In this document: positions 24,247-31,309 of the stretch, piece after piece
Layout of the letters: every line of letters begins with the position of its first letter
How positions within the stretch are numbered: position 1 is the stretch's first letter
From: an uncultured Alphaproteobacteria bacterium
Lineage (GTDB): Bacteria > Pseudomonadota > Alphaproteobacteria > HIMB59 > GCA-002718135
Length of the DNA: 35,357 bases
NCBI GenBank assembly: GCA_902601455.1
Contig: CACKNC010000012.1
Location: 1-35,357 of the forward strand
Direction of reading: 5' to 3'
Notes under the pieces: generated by a model
What the model was told of the DNA's origin: nothing
The model's input: only the letters and a program-made list of their open reading frames with translations
The model's database searches: none
Made by a program: the position numbers and the translations under genes

Positions 24247-25243
24247 TAGAAAAACTCCTTTTATATAGATTTAAATATTTTAGTTTCATAAAATTAAAAT
24301 ATTTGACAAAATAATTTTTAATTTCAAAAAATGGATTTAAATATAATGCTTTCAATTCATGACTTTCATCTTCTTGATTTTTTTTAATACCAAGCTCTAA
24401 AGTTTCAAAATCTTCAGAATGATGAAGTGAGCCAAAAAACCAATCCCAAATTGCTAACGCAGCACCAAAGTTTTTATCATGATGTTCCTTTGCTATAGAG
24501 TGATGAAGTTGGTGTTGAGCTGGTGAGATAAAAATATACTCTACCCATTTCCAATATTGAATTCCTACATGGGAATGTCTTAAGTTAGATCCTAGAACAT
24601 TAAATATAAAAACAAAAATATTTACACCTAATACTGTATATAAGCTTACAGTATTACCAAATAAAAAAATAAAAGAAGAAATACTAATTGCTTGCGTAAC
24701 AGAGCTTCTTAAAGAAAAAATAATTCCTTCTAACGGGTGTGTTCTAAAAACTGTCATAGGAGTGAGAACAGTTGCTGAATGATGAACTTTGTGAAGAGAC
24801 CATAATATAGGCCATTTATGCATAAAATTATGAATTATATATTTGCTAAAATCATCAATCGTGAATTGAAAAAAAGTAAAGGAAATAACGACAATTATTG
24901 GTGTTACACTTGAATACATACCTTGGTTTAACCATTCAATTGAGTGTAAATAAAAGTAAAGCGCCGTAGCTATTGTTATCTGAGTGATTAGAAGTGGAGA
25001 GATCAATAACATTATAAATTGATTGATAAAAAATATTTTATAATCAGATTTAGCTGATTTTGATAAAAATATTTTTTTGTCAAATATTTTTTTAAGTGCT
25101 TTTTTAAGATTAATTTTTTTTATGTACATAAACCAAAAAAGAGCAATGAGAAAAGAAAGGAAAATGTATGCTAAAAAAACTCTTTTTTTAGGGTCTATAA
25201 ACTGATTCCCTATATTGTTTATATAATCAAAAAATATTTCCAT
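24227..25243 (-). CDS. Fatty acid hydroxylase / sterol desaturase family membrane oxygenase
   Basis: 338 residues with about five membrane helices. The histidine clusters that hold a diiron site are visible: HNFMH, HKVHHSA, and HVGIQ...QHQLHHS with a final HHDKN. Family members hydroxylate or desaturate lipids using O2 and iron. The C-terminus is basic and probably cytoplasmic. Its last 20 bases overlap the start of fbpA, so it is transcribed with the iron permease. That could link lipid modification to iron supply, though simple operon packing explains it as well. Confidence 0.85.
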   Translation of the reverse strand: MEIFFDYINNIGNQFIDPKKRVFLAYIFLSFLIALFWFMYIKKINLKKALKKIFDKKIFLSKSAKSDYKIFFINQFIMLLISPLLITQITIATALYFYLHSIEWLNQGMYSSVTPIIVVISFTFFQFTIDDFSKYIIHNFMHKWPILWSLHKVHHSATVLTPMTVFRTHPLEGIIFSLRSSVTQAISISSFIFLFGNTVSLYTVLGVNIFVFIFNVLGSNLRHSHVGIQYWKWVEYIFISPAQHQLHHSIAKEHHDKNFGAALAIWDWFFGSLHHSEDFETLELGIKKNQEDESHELKALYLNPFFEIKNYFVKYFNFMKLKYLNLYKRSFSNEKKYN

Positions 25244-25260
25244 TGTTACAGTAAAGTGCA

Positions 25261-25277
25261 GCTCTTAATAAAAGAGC
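25261..25277. other. Short hairpin between the DUF4856 and hydroxylase genes
   Basis: GCTCTT-AATAA-AAGAGC forms a 6-bp stem with a 5-base loop in the 51-bp gap. No T-run follows on the leftward strand, so it is a poor terminator; it could mark an RNA end or modulate read-through into the fbpA unit. Confidence 0.35.
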
Positions 25278-25294
25278 CACACAAAAAAAATTAA

Positions 25295-26671
25295 TTAGTC
25301 ATTTTCAGCTGAATCAGATGATCCAAGAGAACCTGCTAACGCAGTCATTTCTGCTAATTGGTCATTGGCTTTAGCTTCTATGCCAAATTCATCAACCATT
25401 AATTTTTGAATTTTAAGCATATGAAGTTTAAACTCAGACCATTCTTGAGCTTGGTCTTTCATATAATTGCCTTGTGAATCAACTCCAACAACCTGAGAAG
25501 CATTTAAAAGCACAGGACCAAAGCCCATCATACGATTCATTTTAACAGCAGTCTCTCCAAGATCTGAAGGTCCACATTGAAGTGCTAAAGCAAATCCTTT
25601 TAACTCACCCCAATGCTTAGCATAAGTTCTAAAAGCATCAGCTGTATCACCATTTGCACCAACTATAGTTTCAAGAGCAACGATATCTTTATAAACCGAT
25701 CCTGCATATTTAAACACAGATTCAGCTATAACTTTTTCCCAATTACTTCTAATGATATCTCTTTCAGCAAGAAGTGCTGTTCTTTCAGAGAAGTTTAAGT
25801 TTCTTCCATCAGCGTCTGTGATTATTTCTCTGCCATCAATAAATGCTTGATTGATAGTTGCTAGGTAATTTGTTTTACCACCTTTATCATAGCTTGATGC
25901 ATAATAAGCGTGTGCATAAGTATATTCAGAATATACATCAACAACACCATCTCCATTAAAGTCAGCAGAAGCCATATCTTTCTTTTTTGCGACATTATAG
26001 TTTTGCTCTGCGCTTAAAGTTAAGGCATGTGCAGCAGAACCCCAATACCCAAAAGCTTCATCCCAGCTATGCTCTTTCCCAGTATAATAAGCACCTTCCT
26101 TATAAGGTTCGCTGTTTGGCTTTTGACCTATTTCCATTTTACTACCAAGGTAACTATTTACTGCTTGGTTGTAGAAAACAGCGCCCATGGCAAATTTTGA
26201 AATTAGTTGAGTATAATCCATTCCAGTATTAGGATCAAAACCACCTTCAACTTCACCCGCTTTTGTGATCATGTGTTCTATAACCTCAGGACCTGTTAAA
26301 TTTCCCCAACCAGGGATATATCCTTTGTACATTTTACCAGATAAGTTTCCGCTACCTATTTCAGAAACCATAGTTTGCTTAATTACAAAATCACCTTTTG
26401 AAGCAGGGGCAACAATTGCTAGACCATCTTCACCGTTGTAATATGCCATCATTTTAGCAACATCACCACTTTTAACTAATGCTTTCAAACTATCATGAAG
26501 TGCATGTCTGGCCATTTGACCAGTATACTTTACTGAGTTTGTTTTATCTCCATCATAACCTTTTAAAGTAATTGGATAAGGCCCATAAATTTGATGACCA
26601 TCAGCAAATACTATTTTAGTAAAACTGAATGCTATCAAAACTGAAGCAATGAGTGTAATAAATTTTTTCAT
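25295..26671 (-). CDS. Secreted DUF4856 protein (imelysin-like), probably iron-related
   Basis: 458 residues with a Sec signal (cleavage after VFA at about 23). The body matches DUF4856: GYDGDKTNSVKYTGQMARHALHD, an EHSWDEAFGYWGSAAHA segment at about 200-215, and a long helical C-terminus. A canonical calcium-loop pattern DFNGDGVVDVYS lies at 237-248. DUF4856 proteins are periplasmic or surface helical proteins related to imelysins, which take part in iron uptake. An ideal ribosome site AAAGGAG lies 3 bp before the ATG, a structured leader sits at 26700-26751, and an ICE-like box lies 178 bp upstream. The exact function is unknown. Confidence 0.82.
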   Translation of the reverse strand: MKKFITLIASVLIAFSFTKIVFADGHQIYGPYPITLKGYDGDKTNSVKYTGQMARHALHDSLKALVKSGDVAKMMAYYNGEDGLAIVAPASKGDFVIKQTMVSEIGSGNLSGKMYKGYIPGWGNLTGPEVIEHMITKAGEVEGGFDPNTGMDYTQLISKFAMGAVFYNQAVNSYLGSKMEIGQKPNSEPYKEGAYYTGKEHSWDEAFGYWGSAAHALTLSAEQNYNVAKKKDMASADFNGDGVVDVYSEYTYAHAYYASSYDKGGKTNYLATINQAFIDGREIITDADGRNLNFSERTALLAERDIIRSNWEKVIAESVFKYAGSVYKDIVALETIVGANGDTADAFRTYAKHWGELKGFALALQCGPSDLGETAVKMNRMMGFGPVLLNASQVVGVDSQGNYMKDQAQEWSEFKLHMLKIQKLMVDEFGIEAKANDQLAEMTALAGSLGSSDSAEND

Positions 26672-26699
26672 AGTCTCCTTTAAATCAATTAATTAATTT

Positions 26700-26751
26700 A
26701 CGGGGGCTGAATAACGGAATTAGCTGGAACTATTTTATTTATTGCCCCCGT
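26700..26751 (-). promoter_or_regulatory. GC-rich stem in the DUF4856 leader
   Basis: ACGGGGGC (26700-26707) pairs perfectly with GCCCCCGT (26744-26751). Inside it, AATAA (26710-26714) can pair with TTATT (26739-26743) after a 2-base bulge. The stem is by far the GC-richest patch nearby and lies 28 bp upstream of the DUF4856 start codon, just before an exposed AAAGGAG. No T-run follows, so it is more likely a leader RNA structure than a terminator. Confidence 0.5.
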
Positions 26752-26848
26752 GTCCTCTTATTGAGAATCTAAAAGCTTTTTAATCTGAAAACATAAAGAG
26801 ATTAATATAAAAAAAAATGTTAAGGAAAAGTAATAAAAATTGATTATG

Positions 26849-26865
26849 TTTAGAATTATTCTAAT
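26849..26865. promoter_or_regulatory. ICE/Irr-like palindrome upstream of the DUF4856 gene (box 1)
   Basis: TTTAGAATTATTCTAAT, identical to the box at 27391-27407. Its core TTAGAAT-T-ATTCTAA is a perfect 15-bp palindrome and fits the iron control element of rhizobial Irr (TTTAGAA-N3-TTCTAAA) except for the last base. It lies 178 bp before the DUF4856 start, just past the stop of the winged-helix gene. Confidence 0.6.
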
Positions 26866-26875
26866 TCAATTTTAA

Positions 26876-27235
26876 TTAGAAAAATATTTCTTTTGATCGC
26901 AAATACCATCGTGTTAGCATCAAAGAATACTCTTCAGATAAACAATAAGACCTTACTCTTCTGTCTTTCTTTGAATATTGTTTTATAAAAAAACCTTTGC
27001 TCACAGCATTATTCAGTGTTGAATATATTGTTGATCTACAACCTAATTTAGGAGGTATCCTTTTACATAACATTTCATAAGATAAGCATTTATCAGCAAA
27101 CGTAGATGAAGCAATTTCCAAGCTTATCGCATGCGTTAAAGCTGAAGAATAAAAAAAATCATGACATTTATCTTTTATATTTTTTTGATAAAAATCATCC
27201 TTAACAAGATCTACAACATTATGAAGAGCTAACAT
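26876..27235 (-). CDS. Small winged-helix-type putative regulator
   Basis: 119 residues from the ATG at 27235. The frame is open further to a TTG at 27289, but that would put a strong inverted repeat inside the coding region, so the ATG is preferred. The middle, SYEMLCKRIPPKLGCRSTIYSTLNNAVSKGFFIKQYSKKDRRVRSYCLS, has the recognition-helix and wing pattern of MarR/PadR-type proteins (DRRVRSYCLS resembles the DRR wing of MarR). It carries five cysteines, perhaps metal- or redox-sensing. It lacks the histidine-rich sites of Fur/Irr. ICE-like boxes flank it on both sides. It is a candidate regulator of itself and of the DUF4856 gene, but this is unproven. Confidence 0.6.
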   Translation of the reverse strand: MLALHNVVDLVKDDFYQKNIKDKCHDFFYSSALTHAISLEIASSTFADKCLSYEMLCKRIPPKLGCRSTIYSTLNNAVSKGFFIKQYSKKDRRVRSYCLSEEYSLMLTRWYLRSKEIFF

Positions 27236-27250
27236 AATGATACTATAGTG

Positions 27251-27291
27251 GGTTGAAAAATCGCGCTGGTACCTGCAACAATTTTTCAACC
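27251..27291 (-). promoter_or_regulatory. 11-bp inverted repeat in the leader of the winged-helix gene
   Basis: GGTTGAAAAAT (27251-27261) and ATTTTTCAACC (27281-27291) are a perfect 11-bp inverted repeat around a 19-base spacer that contains the palindrome GGTACC (27268-27273). It lies 16-56 bp before the ATG at 27235. It could be an operator or a hairpin in the leader RNA. Confidence 0.5.
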
Positions 27292-27390
27292 ACGAGTAGA
27301 AACATACAATTTTTTTTTAAATATTTTCAAAGAAGAGTAAAGATTATCTTTTAAGATTAAGGTGACTATTAAAAAAACACCATTATTAAA

Positions 27391-27407
27391 TTTAGAATTA
27401 TTCTAAT
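27391..27407. promoter_or_regulatory. ICE/Irr-like palindrome upstream of the winged-helix gene (box 2)
   Basis: TTTAGAATTATTCTAAT, an exact copy of the box at 26849-26865. It ends one base before the hupE stop codon and lies about 156 bp upstream of the regulator start at 27235. Two exact copies 542 bp apart, each upstream of a leftward gene, support a real regulatory site. Confidence 0.6.
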
Positions 27408-28010
27408 TTAAATTAATAAAGAAATACCAAACAGTGCACATCCAACTCCAGCAATTCTTAGAACAATTGATGAAAATTTAGTCTTAATAGCTATACTTCC
27501 TATTCCCACACCAAATAAATGCAATGTAGCTGTTCCAGAAGCAAAACCAAGCGCAAATAAAATTGGGTTCACTGCCCATGGCATCTCCATGCCGTGAGCT
27601 AATCCGTGACACATTCCAAAAATGCAAATAAAAAGTACTATAATATTAGTGGCAATTTTTTTTTCTATAGCAATTGCTAAACCTAATAATATAACGGAGA
27701 AAACTATCCCATATTCAACAACTATAAAGGCAGATTCTTCTAAATTAAAATAGAAAACCTCAATAAGCATCCCAATCGTTCCACCAATAATCATCATTAA
27801 AACAAAGGTTGCAGGGATTGTCCAAATTGCTCTTCCTCCTATTTGGGCACTAACAATACCTACACTAACCATTGCTAAAAAATGATCTATACCCAAGACT
27901 GGATGGGAAAGGCCATCATAAAAACCTACCATACCAGTAAAAGTATGTGCATGAACTGCAGAAGTAAAAAATACAAAAGATAAAAAAAATAAAATTAAAT
28001 TCAATTTCAT
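27408..28010 (-). CDS. hupE: HupE/UreJ-family membrane protein
   Basis: 200 residues with a signal-like first helix and about six more. The family motif HPVLGIDHFLAMVSVG is at 36-51, and a second conserved stretch HGLAHGMEMPWAV with two histidines is at about 135-147. HupE/UreJ proteins are thought to be nickel or cobalt permeases. No hydrogenase or urease genes are nearby, so another metal enzyme is likely served. Its start overlaps the upstream gene by 4 bp (ATGA), and a signal-peptide-bearing partner precedes it. Confidence 0.85.
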   Translation of the reverse strand: MKLNLILFFLSFVFFTSAVHAHTFTGMVGFYDGLSHPVLGIDHFLAMVSVGIVSAQIGGRAIWTIPATFVLMMIIGGTIGMLIEVFYFNLEESAFIVVEYGIVFSVILLGLAIAIEKKIATNIIVLFICIFGMCHGLAHGMEMPWAVNPILFALGFASGTATLHLFGVGIGSIAIKTKFSSIVLRIAGVGCALFGISLLI

Positions 28011-28729
28011 ACAAACCTTTTGTGTTTTCTAAAAAACAATTTTTTAATAATGAAATAAATTAGGTAAATTATTACCATAAGAGCTATATGAGGAATATAA
28101 GCACGAATATCAAATTTTTGCCAATGCGCTATATCCATAACAGGCCCTATATAAAAGAGGATAGGCGTCCATGTTAAAATCTGTTCCCATAAATTAGATC
28201 CAAAAAATTCAGCCTCACCTACAGCAAGAGAATAATGGCCTGTGTTCTTCTGATTAAAAATTTCTATTAAATAAGTACCTGCATTCAAATTAAAACTTCT
28301 CTTAAAGCCTGTATTTTCATTTACTTCGGCTCCTATTTCAGGTCCTTTCCAATACCAATCTCTAGCATAAGGCTCATACCAAGCCTCCCATTCAAAACTC
28401 TCACCATCAGCAAAAAATTTTAAAATTTTATTATTTTTTTCATCTACTGAATATACATTAATCGATAACCATAAGTGATCATCATCAACTTTAGGACTTA
28501 AAATGCCAGTATAAAATAGAAATTCTTCTTTACTATTAATTATATAATAATGCGGTTCACCAGTAAGCATAGCATAATATGCTTTAGATATTTCTGGATC
28601 TATAACTTGATGCGGGTTATCAATAGACGGTGAATAATTAATTAGTTTAGGCTGATGAGCCAATAGATTGGAACTACAAAAAAAAATCATAATTGCAACG
28701 AGCCTCATTACACAATTATAGTTTAGCAT
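28007..28729 (-). CDS. Membrane-anchored periplasmic protein paired with HupE, function unknown
   Basis: 240 residues from ATG 28729; a start at 28708 (MRLVAIMIFFCSSNLLAH) would give a more typical signal peptide, and neither has a clear ribosome site. After the signal peptide, residues 25-180 are polar with aromatic-rich beta-type segments (DHLWLSINVYS, FEWEAWYEPYARDWYWKGPEIGAE, AGTYLIEIFNQKNTGHYSLAVGE). Two helices near the C-terminus follow, then a basic tail. It is therefore probably a periplasmic beta domain anchored in the inner membrane. It is coupled to hupE by a 4-bp overlap, which suggests a joint role in metal uptake. Confidence 0.75.
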   Translation of the reverse strand: MLNYNCVMRLVAIMIFFCSSNLLAHQPKLINYSPSIDNPHQVIDPEISKAYYAMLTGEPHYYIINSKEEFLFYTGILSPKVDDDHLWLSINVYSVDEKNNKILKFFADGESFEWEAWYEPYARDWYWKGPEIGAEVNENTGFKRSFNLNAGTYLIEIFNQKNTGHYSLAVGEAEFFGSNLWEQILTWTPILFYIGPVMDIAHWQKFDIRAYIPHIALMVIIYLIYFIIKKLFFRKHKRFV

Positions 28730-28751
28730 TTATTAATTGCCAATAAAAAAT

Positions 28752-28769
28752 GGGGCCACATCGGGCCCC
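28752..28769 (-). terminator. Intrinsic terminator of hsp20
   Basis: Read leftward, GGGGCC-CGATGT-GGCCCC is followed by ATTTTTTATT. This is a 6-bp all-GC stem with a 6-base loop and a U-run, 35 bp after the hsp20 stop at 28804. Confidence 0.85.
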
Positions 28770-28803
28770 TATCCTTATTAAATATATTTATAATACTTCT
28801 AAA

Positions 28804-29241
28804 TTATTTAATTTCTATTAACCGAGCTTTCTTTTCTTCAGGTATTATTCGCTCTAAATCAATATTTAAAAGACCATTTAACAATTCAGCATTCTTGATT
28901 TTAATATCTTCAGAAATAGTAAATGATCGTTCAAATTGTCTGGTAGAAATTCCTTTATGAATAACTCCATTTCCTTCTTCATTCACAACTTTCTCTTTTT
29001 GTTTGTTGCGAACAGTCAGATTATTTTCTTTAAGCTCTAATTCAATATCATCTTTAGAATACCCAGCTAAAGCTACTTCTATTTTATAATTATTCTCATT
29101 TATTCTGTGAATATTATAGGGTGGATAATTTGAATTATGTCGCTCAGTAGACTCCAACATTCTATCAAATTCTTCGAAAATTGAGTCAAATCCAACTGAA
29201 AATGGTCTAAGCGAATTCCATACGGATAGGTTTCTTGTCAT
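28804..29241 (-). CDS. Small heat shock protein, Hsp20/IbpA family
   Basis: 145 residues. The alpha-crystallin domain spans about 38-135: YPPYNIHRINENNYKIEVALAGYSKDDIELELKENNLTV, the RQFERSFTISEDI segment, and NGLLNIDLERIIPE with the GLL motif. A C-terminal ARLIEIK tail could supply the I-x-I-type assembly motif. The N-terminus RPFSVGFDSIFEEFDRML is typical of IbpA-type class A proteins. It holds unfolding proteins in a refoldable state during heat stress. Its control signals are unusually clear: a sigma-32 promoter at 29301-29328, a ROSE-like leader at 29247-29291 and an intrinsic terminator. It stands alone as a single-gene unit. Confidence 0.93.
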   Translation of the reverse strand: MTRNLSVWNSLRPFSVGFDSIFEEFDRMLESTERHNSNYPPYNIHRINENNYKIEVALAGYSKDDIELELKENNLTVRNKQKEKVVNEEGNGVIHKGISTRQFERSFTISEDIKIKNAELLNGLLNIDLERIIPEEKKARLIEIK

Positions 29242-29246
29242 AAAAA

Positions 29247-29291
29247 CTCCTTATTAAGCAAGTTAAAATTGGCACCCACAATGGCATACCA
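29247..29291 (-). promoter_or_regulatory. ROSE-like RNA thermometer in the hsp20 leader
   Basis: Read leftward, UUGCUU-AAU-AAGGAG (29261 to 29247) folds so that the ribosome site AAGGAG pairs with UUGCUU, leaving a single G-G mismatch. This is the hallmark of ROSE thermometers (anti-SD UUGCU against AGGA). Just upstream a second hairpin UGGUA...UGCCA (29291 to 29270) with an inner CCA/UGG pairing makes a short multi-hairpin leader. The predicted leader of about 53 nt consists almost wholly of these two elements. Confidence 0.7.
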
Positions 29292-29300
29292 ACAGTTTAA

Positions 29301-29328
29301 ATATGGGAATTGTTATAATTATTTCAAG
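29301..29328 (-). promoter_or_regulatory. Sigma-32 (RpoH) heat-shock promoter of hsp20
   Basis: Read leftward, CTTGAA (29328-29323), a 15-bp spacer and CCCATAT (29307-29301) match the RpoH consensus CTTGAA-N(13-17)-CCCATnT almost perfectly. Transcription would start near 29294, giving a leader of about 53 nt before the hsp20 ATG. Confidence 0.88.
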
Positions 29329-29336
29329 TAAGAAAA

Positions 29337-29993
29337 TTATTTTTTTCTTATAAACGAAAGACCATCAGATAATGGGAGTAAAGAAAATTCCACTCTATCG
29401 TCTTGATTAATTTGTGAACTTAAATCACGAATAGTTTTTGTTTGTGAATCATTTTTAGATGTATCAGCTACATCACCGTGCCATAGCATGTTATCAATAA
29501 TTATGATTCCATTTGACGGAACTAAACTCAGAGATAGTTCATAATAATTTGGATAGTTATTTTTATCTGCATCAATAAAAATTATATCAAAGGTGTGCTG
29601 ACGATCAATTAAGCTTTGCATCACATCTACACCTGATCCAATAATAGATTCTATTTTTGAAGTAAGGCCGTCCTTGTCCCAGTATTTTTGTGCTAATGGT
29701 AAAAACTCTTCTGAATTATCAACAGTAATAATTTTACCATCAGATGGAAGTCCTCGGGCCATATATAATGTGCTTAACCCGGTAAATCGTCCAATCTCTA
29801 AACATGATTTGGCTTTTGATATATTAACAATAATTTCTAAAAATTGTCCTTGCTCTTTGGCAATTTGCATTTGAGCAACTTGACCAAGTGCTTTGGTTTC
29901 CTTTTCTAATTCATCGACAAGAGGGTCTTTTCGGTACCCTACGTTTTGAAGGTATTGTATTAGATCTTCATTAATTTTTAATTGTGTGCTCAT
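29337..29993 (-). CDS. Class I SAM-dependent O-methyltransferase (CCoAOMT type)
   Basis: 218 residues of the caffeoyl-CoA O-methyltransferase family (PF01596). SAM motif CLEIGRFTGLSTLYMARGLP at about 64-83, TVDNSEEF, the metal-binding FDIIFIDADKNNYPNYYE at about 135-152 and IIIDNMLWHGDVAD at about 165-178 are present. Asp residues of IDADK and IDN should bind a divalent cation and the substrate hydroxyl. The bacterial substrate is unknown. It is coupled to deoA by a TAATG overlap, at the end of the nucleoside operon, where a catechol methyltransferase is unexpected. Confidence 0.9.
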   Translation of the reverse strand: MSTQLKINEDLIQYLQNVGYRKDPLVDELEKETKALGQVAQMQIAKEQGQFLEIIVNISKAKSCLEIGRFTGLSTLYMARGLPSDGKIITVDNSEEFLPLAQKYWDKDGLTSKIESIIGSGVDVMQSLIDRQHTFDIIFIDADKNNYPNYYELSLSLVPSNGIIIIDNMLWHGDVADTSKNDSQTKTIRDLSSQINQDDRVEFSLLPLSDGLSFIRKK

Positions 29994-31309
29994 TAGTTGA
30001 TTACTTCATACGTATATGGAAGAGCACTTACCTCTGTTTCAGCTATTATAAAACAATCCTGAATTTTTTTTCTAACATTTTCATAATCATCTTTTAAGTT
30101 TGTATAAACTGTCAAAAGAGGTGTGCTTGTATCCACTTTATCACCAATTCTTAACACCTGATCATAACCAACATTAAAATTAATTTTATCCGTTACTTGT
30201 TTTCTTCCCCCACCTAACTCGATAAGAATTAATCCTAGATCTCTTGTTTTAATTTCTTTAACCCATCCAGATTGGGTTGAAAAAATATCTTTTTTGATAG
30301 CTTTTATTTTTAAATGATTATCATGTGACGACATAATATCAGACGGACCTCCCAAAGCATGAACCATTTTTTCAAATTTTTCTGCTGCTTGACCGTTTGA
30401 TATTACAGTATCAATTTTTTTCAGAGCATCTTCTTTTGAGAGGTTTTGCGACATCATCAAAATTGAAGCTACTAATTCATATGTTATTATTTCCAATCTT
30501 GATTCTTTTTCTTGGTTTTTTAAAAAATCAATACACTCAGACATTTCCAAAATATGCCCAGCGCTCTTTCCTAAAACTTGATTCATATCTGTTATGATTG
30601 CTTCACATTGCAACCCAGCTCCTTTTGCTACTTTTACAAGTGAGTGGGATAGTTCTCTTGCTATATCTATAGTACTATTAAAAGATCCGTTCCCTACCTT
30701 CACATCTAAAACTAATGTCTTTAAACCTGATGCAATTTTTTTAGATAGTATGGACGATGTAATTAACGGCAAAGATTCTACTGTGCCTACTATGTCTCTA
30801 ATTGAATATAGTTTTTTATCTGCAGGGGCTAAGTTTGAAGTTTGTCCTATAATTGCACAGCCAACTTCTTTTACAACTTTCTTAAAAATATCTAAATCTG
30901 GCTGTGTATTGTATCCTGGTATCGAATCAAATTTATCTAACGTTCCCCCCGTATGTCCAAGACCTCTTCCAGAAATCATTGGAACAAATAATCCGCAAGC
31001 TGCTAAAATAGGAGCGAGAATAACACTTGTTTTATCTCCAACACCACCGGTGGAATGCTTATCACAAACTAAATTAGTATCAACAACACCAGCCCAATTA
31101 ATTGTATCCCCTGAAGTTGTCATTGCTTCAGTTAAATTAACTGTTTCCTCCGGGATCATGCCATTTAAAAAAATTGCCATGCTCATCGCTGCAACTTGTG
31201 AATCGGAAAAAGACCCATCGGTTAGGCCTTTTACAAATAAAGAAATTTCTTCCTTCGAAAGAACTTTCTTATCTCTTTTTTTTCTAATTATTTCCTGTGG
31301 AATCATCAA
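29993..31309 (-). CDS. deoA: Thymidine phosphorylase
   Basis: 438 residues, the usual length. KHSTGGVGDKTSVILAPILAA at about 83-103 holds the phosphate site, ISGRGLGHTGGTLDKFDSIPG the active-site loop, and LYSIRDIVGTVESLPLITSSILSKK the pyrimidine site (Arg and Lys). It splits thymidine or deoxyuridine with phosphate to the base and deoxyribose-1-phosphate. Its start overlaps the end of the purine nucleoside phosphorylase gene by 26 bp, and its stop overlaps the next start (TAATG). No deoC or deoB is in the window. Confidence 0.95.
   Translation of the reverse strand: MMIPQEIIRKKRDKKVLSKEEISLFVKGLTDGSFSDSQVAAMSMAIFLNGMIPEETVNLTEAMTTSGDTINWAGVVDTNLVCDKHSTGGVGDKTSVILAPILAACGLFVPMISGRGLGHTGGTLDKFDSIPGYNTQPDLDIFKKVVKEVGCAIIGQTSNLAPADKKLYSIRDIVGTVESLPLITSSILSKKIASGLKTLVLDVKVGNGSFNSTIDIARELSHSLVKVAKGAGLQCEAIITDMNQVLGKSAGHILEMSECIDFLKNQEKESRLEIITYELVASILMMSQNLSKEDALKKIDTVISNGQAAEKFEKMVHALGGPSDIMSSHDNHLKIKAIKKDIFSTQSGWVKEIKTRDLGLILIELGGGRKQVTDKINFNVGYDQVLRIGDKVDTSTPLLTVYTNLKDDYENVRKKIQDCFIIAETEVSALPYTYEVIN

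Noticed and set aside
26700-26751. GC-rich stem as terminator of the winged-helix gene
   Set aside because: No U-run follows on either strand, and the stem is 125 bp past that gene's stop but 28 bp before the next start.
26876-27235. The small regulator as Irr or Fur itself
   Set aside because: It lacks the histidine-rich metal sites of the Fur family; its pattern is closer to MarR/PadR-type winged helices.
27236-27289. TTG start at 27289 for the winged-helix gene, adding 18 residues
   Set aside because: The extension would place one arm of a perfect inverted repeat on the start codon, has no ribosome site, and the ATG at 27235 begins a normal first helix. Not excluded.
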